Assembly (NCBI GenBank): GCA_028274465.1
Contig: CM051455.1
Span: 132,218,096-132,282,095, forward strand
DNA from: Plantago ovata
Taxonomy: Eukaryota > Streptophyta > Magnoliopsida > Lamiales > Plantaginaceae
Reading direction: 5' to 3'
Length of the DNA stretch: 64,000 nucleotides
In this document: positions 56,526 through 64,000 of the stretch, piece by piece
Numbering within the stretch: the stretch's first letter is position 1
Layout of the letters: every line of letters begins with the position of its first letter
Translations under genes and position numbers: made by a program
The notes under the pieces: model-generated
The model's input: only the letters and a program-made list of their open reading frames with translations
Databases searched by the model: none
What the model was told of the DNA's origin: nothing

Positions 56526-57085
56526 TAGGGATGGCAATGGGCCGGCCGCCAGAGGCCCGGTCCGGGCCTGGGACATTTGACCCAGGCCCGGCCCAATCTG
56601 AAGGACGGGCCTAAAGTTTAGGCCCAAGCCCAACCCCCTGTCATGGGCCGGGCTTGGGCTCGGGCCTGGCCCAATTAATTTTTTTTTCAAAAAAATCAAA
56701 ATCCACACATTTTAGGAATTATTTTTTAAAAAAAAAAAAAATAGAAATTAAAAGCTTTTAGAAATAAAAATGCTTGAAAAAGTTATAAATTATTGGTTGT
56801 AGTGTATATTAAAATATATGATTCAATAGAATTTTTTTATAAATACATAAAAAAAGTATGAAAAATGTTCAAATTAAATAGGCATATTTACATATATTAT
56901 ATATAATATATAAAAAAAACATATATACTTGGGTCGGGCCGGGCTAGCGGGCTAGAATTTTTTGCCATGGGCCTATATAACAGGCCCAGTCCCAGCCCAA
57001 TAGGGTGATCGGGCGGGCCTGGCTCGACAAATTCAGGCCAGGCCTGGGCCGGGCTCGGGCTGCCCGGCCCAAATTGCCATCCCTA
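56526..57085. mobile_element. GGGCC-rich hAT-type MITE
   Basis: Termini TAGGGATGGCAATGGGCC and rc TAGGGATGGCAATTTGGGCC are inverted. The flanking 8-mers cccaatac and cttaatat match at only 5 of 8. Both ends are filled with alternating GGGCC/GGCCC words (56540-56670, 56935-57070) around an AT-rich centre. A partial relative lies at 23521. It ends 11 bp before the ATG of the split ORF at 57096. Confidence 0.75.
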
Positions 57086-57304
57086 CTTAATATTCATGCA
57101 CACACAGCTCTTGGATATGGATGCTGAGGCCGAGCGAGTGCGGGAGAGAAATAGAATACGACAACGAGAGAGAAGAGCAGCAATGGCCTCTGAACAGAGA
57201 GAAGCACACCTTGCACGAAGACGTGAAAGATATCACCAAGGCGGACCAGTAGCAGTACCACCGAATCTGCTGGATCATGTGGCAGAAAATACTACTGATG
57301 TGAT

Positions 57305-60300
57305 CAGGGGCGGAGCCAGAAATTGAAAGTGGGGGTGGCGGAGTGTTATAACGTAGATCGGCAGGTACTATATATAATTTGGTTAGGTCCATGTAAAACG
57401 GTTCGGGGCGGGTCGGGTCACCATTTTAGACACTAAATTCATCATAAATATTTAAATATGACTATCAAAGTAAACTGAAGAGAAATAAAAAATAATATCA
57501 TGATAGCACACAAATAAAAGTGAATATATGGTTCAAAATTTAAAAATTACCTCATATAACAAGACACACTCTATGAAAATCTTACTCTACGTCTCTTCAT
57601 CTTCTCAAAATCATCCGTGATTGACTCAATGTCAAAATCCTCAACAATTTCCTTTTCAATATGCATTATCAAATTGCTAGACAAGAAGTCATCCTCCATT
57701 GAGCTCCGGAGTCTTGTCTTTACAATTTTCATGGCGGAAAATGCACGCTCAGAACTAGCTGTGGAAACGGGAAGAGTTAATAGTAGCCGAATCAACCTAT
57801 CAACAAGAAAGTAAGTAGATGACTTTCTTGTTCTAGTCAACACTATGCACAACTCAGAAAGTGTAGATACATGAAGCTCTGTATTGTTCTGAATATCGAC
57901 TTTAAAAAGACCCAGCTGAAATCTTAAGTGTGTTTTCTCTTCACTAGTAAAATCTTCCGGGTAGAATCTTTCCACTAGCTTACAAATATCCTCAACTACA
58001 AACAACTTATAATCACCTCTAGGATCAAAAGAGGAACTCAACTTCAACAACTCCATTGCATCTTCATTAAATCGGAAGTTCATCTCTTGCAACATGCAAT
58101 CTATTGTTCCATTGAATAGTTCAACTCGATAATAATGACCCAAAGTAACAGAATTAGCTCGAGCACGACCTTTAACAGAACGACGAAGACCAGCCATATC
58201 AACAACTTCAATTTCATGTGCAACACAAAACAACTTAACTTTTTCCAATAATGCTTCCCATCCATTTTCTCTAAAATTTTGAACCACTTCTTTGGTGTTT
58301 GACACCGCACTCATAGCATTCAGAATATCTTGAGACTTATTCTGAAGCATTCTACATAGATCATTTGTCATCCCCAATAGCTCTTGTAAAAAGTGAAGCA
58401 TAAATACAAATTGAAAAGATTTCATCATATCATATTTCCTATCAGCTGTCCCTCTAGAGGAGTTACTTGCATCATTTGATATTTCATCCAAAACCACAAG
58501 AGTAGGATCAAATAATTCAAGTAAACTATTCATTGAATTCAGATACGAACTCCATCTAGTGTCACTTGGACGTTGCAAAGATTGAAGTTGGTTTTTCCCT
58601 TTCCCAGTCCGAATCTCATCGGCCTCAATCATGTCATCAATACGAATAGCCTGAGCAATTTGCAATTGGTCGTGACGTTTCGCTGAACCATCAACGACAT
58701 TAATGATGTCAATCAAATCTGAGAAAAAGTTCTCAACAGGAATAGAACTTCGAGATGTAGCAACTAGTGCCAGTTGCAAACGATGTGCAAAACAATGGAT
58801 GTAATAAGCAAAGGGACAATCTTTTAAAAATAAAGCTTGCAAACCATTCCACTCTCCTCTCATGTTACTTGCACCATCATAACCTTGTCCCCTGATGTTT
58901 TTTATGCTAAGATTATGTTGAGAAAGGACTTCACATATTCTGGTTTTCAAAGTGCATGCCTTAGTGTCTTGAACATGAACTATGTCAAAAAACCTTTCCC
59001 TTATAACTCCATTGCAATCAACAAACCTCAACACAATAGCCATTTGCTCGCGTTTGGACTCATCTCGAGATTCATCAACGATAATACAAAACTTTGCCTC
59101 CCCAATTTCATCACGAATAAAATTTTGTGCCTTACTTGCAAAGATAGATAAGATCTCCTTTTGGATTTGTGGAGAGGTGTATGTAGCATTTTGAGGTGCA
59201 TTTTCCAAAACAACAGCATCTACATCTTCACTAAAGGATGCAATAAGCTTGACCAATTCTAAGAAGTTTCCACGATTTTTTGATCCTAAACTTTCATCAT
59301 GACCTCTATAGGCAATAGCTTGGAATGCACAATATCTAGCCACTAAAATTGAAACTCTAAGTCGTAGTCGGTTCATTAAAATGTTCTTTTTCTCCATTCT
59401 ATCTACACATACTTCAAGATGTTGTGGCCTTTTCAACAAATCCTTACAACTCTCTTCCGCCCTTCTATGTTTAGAATTAGGATTTGTACCAACATGAGCT
59501 TTAAAAGAACAAGCTTTCCCTCCAATTTTATTCCAAGTACTAAACCCGTTCTTAACAAAAGCATTTGCAGTAGGATTTGCAGATTCATTAGCAAACAAAA
59601 AGCATGGTAAACAAAATGCTTTATCTACTGTTGGTGAATACTCTAACCACCCAGGAAACCATTTATACCATGTTGTTTTAAAACTTCTACCATCACCTTC
59701 AAGGGAGTTTAGAGGAGTACCTCGAAATGGACCATGCTTCAGATAAGCACGTCGGATTTCATCTTTTTTGTTTGCTGCATAATTCCACATCATCATTCGT
59801 TTCCCAGGATCCCTTTCTACCTCAATCACTTCTAACTCTTTCTCAATTCTTGAAGGTTCTGCAGGAGAATAATCAATGTTTGTAACTTCAACTTCCAAAG
59901 GCTCAACACTTCCAACCGGAGGTGGTGGAACATTATTATCCCTTACAAGCTCAGCATTTTCTGTGTCATTATTATTCATAGACGGCTCCGCATTCTGTTC
60001 TTTACGGACAAAAGAATCGAGCGTTCCTTGGCCCTTCTTAGGCTGTGTGCCTGTTGCAATAAATAGTATTTAACATTAATAATCTTTTTTGGTAAATATA
60101 TTGAAAGATAGATCATATTCTTTCTGCAATTACCAATTCAAAACCCTAAACCCATCACGAGGCATCACTAGCTCTACTAAACAATATACGAAGTGTTTTC
60201 CTTTCTTTCTTGGAAAACATCAACATATCAATAATTAACAAAGATAATTAGGCAATTGCAGCAGTACTACTACCGTGAATTGTATTCTTTGCCATGGCAG

Positions 60301-60838
60301 AAGTAACTAAAGTACTATAGTGCACTACTACCGTGAAAGCTATCCATCTAAGTATCTAACATTAATCAAAAAATTGGGCAATCATGAAATCATGAATCAT
60401 GAATCATAAACGAGATAAAAAGGAGTTAATTACCTGATTTGCTTCCGGTGCGTTTCCTCTTGCTTTTAGCGTGATTCATTATTATTGAGGAGGTTTGAAA
60501 GAGGTTGAATTAGGTTAGAAAGAGTTTTTAGTATAAAATAAAAAAGATTGTCCTTTTAACCCTCTAAAATCAGTTAATTAATAAAATATCTTTTTTTATA
60601 TGAATGTAAGATATACTAATAACTAATGTAAAATATTTTCAACTTTTATAAATTAGTTCAAATTATTTAATTATAAATCCAACTAACTTATAAATATATA
60701 AATATACTAATAATACTAATAAAAAAATTTAGGGGTGGCGAAACATAAATTTTTTAAAAATTTACATATAATAATAACAAAATTTTTTTTTTGGGGGTGG
60801 CGGCCGCCACCGCCTGCCACCCCCTGTCTCCGCCCCTG
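57305..60838 (-). mobile_element. full-length hAT transposon, possibly autonomous
   Basis: Termini CAGGGGCGGAGCCAG and rc CAGGGGCGGAGACAG are inverted, with a perfect 8-bp TSD GATGTGAT at 57297-57304 and 60839-60846. It contains a complete transposase gene on the minus strand. Intact ends, TSD and ORF point to recent insertion. Confidence 0.95.
57571..60479 (-). CDS. hAT transposase (TTF zinc finger / ZMYM1-like)
   Basis: Exon 1 at 60434-60479 (MNHAKSKRKRTGSKS) and exon 2 at 57571-60050 join in phase 1 to about 841 residues without a stop. Exon 2 begins TQPKKGQGTLDSFVRKEQN. Then come a TTF-type zinc finger (about residues 125-215: RSFKTTWYKWFPGWLEYSPT, KAFCLPCFLF), the DUF4371/catalytic region (about 325-475: KFCIIVDESRDESKREQMAI, IRGQGYDGASNMRGEWNGLQ, YYIHCFAHRLQLALVA) and the C-terminal dimerisation domain (LLTLPVSTASSERAFSAMKI, VKTRLRSSMEDDF). 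It would cut and paste elements bearing CAGGGGCGGAG ends. The N-terminal basic stretch may be a nuclear signal. Confidence 0.93.
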
Positions 60839-60932
60839 GATGTGATCACGGAAGTTGAAAGCTCCAGATCACGTGATCGCATCCGCAACAGATATCTTGC
60901 TGACCTTTTATCATTTAACTACATAAGGTCAT

Positions 60933-62504
60933 GTTGATGTCTCCATTATAAATAACCCATTTCAAATACCAACCAGTTCACGGTCACAATTAATGTCAAA
61001 TACAGGTTAACTCAACAGTATTACTTGACTTGATGTTGTTAAGTTTTCATTACATTAACCTTGGTATGCTTTATTAGTGTAGATAATCATGTAGTAGTGC
61101 ACAAATACAATCTTCTAGCTACTACTATCTACTACCACCCTTTTCTGTAACATTGCTACCTTTACTCCTACTACTATTGTTTCAGTAATTTATACTTTGG
61201 AGTAAAAGTGTTTTCTGATGCATTTAACATTTTCATCATGGTTTACTTGCTCATGCATTATATATGATAGATATATAATGTTTTTTTTTTTTTTTTATTA
61301 TTTGTTTTTTTTCCAGGAAGGTTTTGTTGAGAATGTGTTTGATTCACTGGTATAGGCTTTATTGGATGATAATTGTAAACAATTTTATTTTTCAGTGGAC
61401 CGCTCATTGTTCTACATTATTTAGTACGGAGTATTATTTAGTATTAGTATACGTTTCAAAGAATGGTTAAATTATGTGACTTTTACATTAAGTGATGGAT
61501 GAGTTTTGTTTTGTTTTTTGTTTTTAGTATATCTTTGTCGATATGTGGTGGGGTTGATATACTGATTACATAAAGCTTCCCATTTGTGTTCGTTGCATAT
61601 TTGACATCAATTTATATATTCGGTTTAATTATGTCACATGACCACGCCAATAAAATTTATACACGCGGGACACCGCATGTCGATTTTGCTAGTGTTAAGA
61701 AAGGTAAATAAGCTAGAGATTGAACGAACAAACTTTAAATTGAATTGAAATCTATCCTAAACAAAACGGGTTCATACAAGCACAGAGATGGCACGATGGC
61801 CTGAAAATCAGCCCTTGCATATGATACCTTGGCTAAAGAGCTCCGACCTGCATGCAAAGCTGCAACAGCAAATTCTTAATTAACTTAAAATAGTCAAAGC
61901 ACAATGATAATCACAAAATTACTTTGAAAATGGCATACTTTCACTAGCTCAGGACGACATTTTTTCCCACTTTCAATCACACAAATTCCACATTGTATTT
62001 GATATTAATCGGAGTTCAAACGTTAACAAAAAGAAGAAAAAAAAGTCTTCCTTAATTAAGGTGTGAAGTCACTACACTTATATTAAATGAAATACATGTA
62101 CATTCTGCAGTAGTATTCACCCAAACTTGCTACCACTTCCGTGAAAGCAATTCTAAGTTGGTCACAACAGATTCTAACTTACAAAATAGATTCTTCCCAG
62201 AAGCAAGTCTAAAGACTCTAAAATCTAAACCAACTGGAGTATTCATCTTTTGAAGTTTGTCAATGTTCTGTAGCCATAGATTGAAAGCCTGGAAATAGCC
62301 TCTTCACAAAAAAGCAAGGGGGTAAGGCTGTGATATGCCATAAGTTATTCTGCATTGCTTATCCTCATATACAAAATTATAAAAATCAACTTCAACAACA
62401 AACCACAAATTAAAGGTCCACAGCCCATAAATAACAGTTCAAGATATGAAGTAATCAACTTCACAAGCCGTAAGATAAAAGTATTGCTAGACTTCGTTTG
62501 CCTA
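60933..62504. other. intergenic; F-box 3' flank
   Basis: No gene is supported. A T-run occurs at 61283. The part next to 62504 is the likely 3' UTR of the F-box locus. Confidence 0.4.
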
Positions 62505-63712
62505 TCAATAAAGAACCCTTTTTCTATTCTCTGTTGCTGTTTTTCTTTTTGAAGCAACATGTTCATCAGCAGAACGATAACTTCTATTGAGGCGAATAAG
62601 GCTTGCAGCAGGAAGAACTTTGCACCAGAAACATTTCGGGATAGCTGTAATATTAACAGTCCTCATACGATTACTTTTCAGATTGTACGGCCAAAGTTGA
62701 TAGTCGCCCTCCCGGAGCAGGAAACAGTCCTGACTCTTCAAATAAGCTATTGGATGAAAAGTGGATATCTCATAGGATTTATTATGTTTAATCTTGATCG
62801 AAAACATCTTAGCCCACACATCGCCACAGCCATAATCCTTGATCATCCATACCTCAAGGTATCCCCAAAGGTTTTGTTTTATAAATCTACTACAAAATAG
62901 GGACTCATCAAAGGCATGTATCTTCACACTGGACTCCGCTGAATAAGTTATCTCCTGGGGTAGTGATAGTTTTCTGTAAGTTTCCGTGCCTAGATCAAGG
63001 GCAAGTATCCATTCGCTAAAAGTATTGTGAAGTACTCCATGGGCAATCCAATGCAATGCGCCAAAGGCAAACTCTCCAAACTCATTTGAACACGAAATAG
63101 CACAATCATGGCGATCCGCCTTTGTCTTATGCCAAGTATTCTTATTCAAAGAGTATATAAAAGTCTATAACCTAGGAGCATATGAGTTACGGCTTTGAAC
63201 AATTCTGACAGCTTTGTAGTCATTGGTACCTGAGTCATAGCCAAGTCCACTACCAGGTAATACTCTACCTTGTGCTCTATCATTGACACCATAACATAAA
63301 GGAACCTCAAGATACTCTTCCGTAAAAGGATTCCACAACAACCAATTCTTAGTTTCCTTGCAGTCGCAAGGAGCAATGAACATGAGTCCATCACACGAAA
63401 CCAGATCCAAATAACATCCACAAGGCACACCATGACCAACAAGATTCTTAGTATTCGTAACCTCAATCTTTCGGGTGGAAAAATCCAGGGAGTTCAAAGG
63501 TAACGAGTAAAGCTCACCACTAGGACAATCTCTGATAATCAACCGGTCATTACCCGGTGAACGACGACCCGTGAGATGGGAATCGACGATTCGACAAAAT
63601 CAGGATCATCAATAATGTGAAGCCACGATTTGCACACGGCCCTGAAACGAAACAGAGACTCTGCAGGCAAAAGCAGGAGTATTTCGGGAAATAAATCAGG
63701 TATGCCAGACAT
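62505..63712 (-). pseudogene. F-box protein with F-box-associated interaction domain, broken
   Basis: From the ATG at 63712: MSGIPDLFPEILLLLPAESL FRFRAVCKSWLHIIDDPDFV, an F-box (Skp1-binding) of about 40 residues. Then, after a frame change near 63590 (SSIP to SHLTGRRSPGN), come DRLIIRDCPSGELYSLPL, NWLLWNPFTEEYLEVPLCYG and GLGYDSGTNDYKAVRIV, the FBA-type repeats of CPR1/CPR30-like proteins. An in-frame TAG at 63165-63167 follows YAPRL, and reading continues TFIYSLNKNTWHKT, GALHWIAHGVLHNTFSEWIL to a stop at 62505. F-box proteins choose targets for SCF ubiquitin ligases. Two lesions make this copy inactive or a truncated protein unless they are sequence errors. Confidence 0.85.
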
Positions 63713-64000
63713 TGTCACCCAAATAGAATTTCACTGAATAATTTCTGGATCCAAAGTTCCAAACCCTAGCTAGTTGGTATGCACATGGAAATTCTTCCGA
63801 GTATTGATGATCTTTCAACCTTAAAAAAAAGAAAAAAAAAAAAAAAACCTAACAACTTGAGCTCATGAGTTGTATGAATACACTTGAACAATCTGCAAGA
63901 GATAATAAGCAAATAAATACTTGAACAAAACTTCAACACAAAAGCACATATTCATTGAAAGTTTGAAACACCCAGCAGTAATCTATCTAGTTTCTGTCAC
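63713..64000. other. upstream region of the F-box locus
   Basis: An A-run of about 25 (with one G) at 63822-63847; otherwise AT-rich sequence without a recognised feature. Confidence 0.4.

Larger units (their letters stand above)
57096..60932 (+). pseudogene. small Arg/Glu-rich ORF split by a hAT insertion
   Basis: The left part (57096-57304) encodes MHTQLLDMDAEAERVRERNR, IRQRERRAAMASEQREAHLA, RRRERYHQGG and ENTTDV. With the transposon and one TSD copy left out, the frame continues at 60847 as ITEVESSRSRDRIRNRYLAD LLSFNYIRSC and stops at about 60932, about 100 residues. The highly basic helix-prone RxRERRAAMxxEQREAxLARRRERY pattern resembles N-terminal basic tracts of several plant uncharacterised and helitron-associated proteins; it is not a convincing bZIP or bHLH. 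Function unknown. The exact frame continuity across the insertion suggests the ORF was open when hit. Confidence 0.5.

Noticed and set aside
57096-57326. bZIP or bHLH transcription factor
   Set aside because: Basic residues are abundant but neither a leucine zipper heptad nor an HLH pattern follows.

Overview
The window is nuclear DNA of a flowering plant, most likely a eudicot. Genes are split by short GT-AG introns, the intergenic DNA is very AT-rich, and the families present are plant ones: NAC, TIFY/JAZ, chloroplast polyphenol oxidase, UDP-glycosyltransferase, IDM1-like PHD/acetyltransferase and a ferredoxin-MBL chloroplast protein. The species cannot be named from sequence alone. Many insertions of every major plant transposon class can be bounded by target-site duplications (TSDs).

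Layout. 0-1.1 kb: 3' part of a divergent NAC gene (+). 1.3-3.1 kb: dispersed palindromic repeats and a 5'-truncated LINE. 3.6-6.2 kb: a polyphenol oxidase gene (-) broken by a stop codon, a probable transit-peptide frameshift and a 741-bp MULE-type insertion. 8.2-10 kb: a SINE and a 1.07-kb MULE whose gene-carrying sibling lies at 52.3-54.9 kb. 11.3-13.5 kb: a hAT-type MITE, a Copia relic and a TIFY gene without a Jas motif. 14.2-21.5 kb: an intact UGT gene (-), a hAT transposase relic, a truncated UGT copy fused to a copied 5' region, and a small zinc-finger/membrane protein gene (-).

21.8-43.0 kb holds repeated copies of a chloroplast ferredoxin-metallo-beta-lactamase (MBL) gene. The complete gene is at 37.4-43.0 kb. 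An upstream copy keeps only promoter and exon 1 and has taken three insertions: two MULEs 45 bp apart (21.9-25.2 kb) and a 6.9-kb block (25.6-32.5 kb). That block is a truncated LINE (itself holding a CACTA element) joined directly to an intronless, poly(A)-tailed RPA43 copy. The intact MBL copy serves as the empty site for all three. An intronless IDM1-like gene sits between the MBL copies. A copied MBL 3' end at 47.3 kb lies next to the complete Asterix gene (48.1-49.8 kb, -), and an Asterix 3' remnant follows the complete MBL gene. A convergent MBL/Asterix pair was therefore duplicated and then partly lost.

50.9-64 kb: a second SINE, a MULE carrying a complete plant-mobile-domain (PMD) gene, a solo LTR, a LINE RNase H fragment, a GC-rich hAT MITE, a full-length hAT with an open transposase splitting a small Arg-rich ORF, and a broken F-box gene (-).

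Most notable: (1) the LINE::RPA43 chimera; (2) the PMD element, whose ends keep GC-rich hairpins and whose inner inverted repeat pairs the gene's 5' leader with its 3' end; (3) a MULE family with hairpin-forming termini proven by two perfect TSDs and an empty site.
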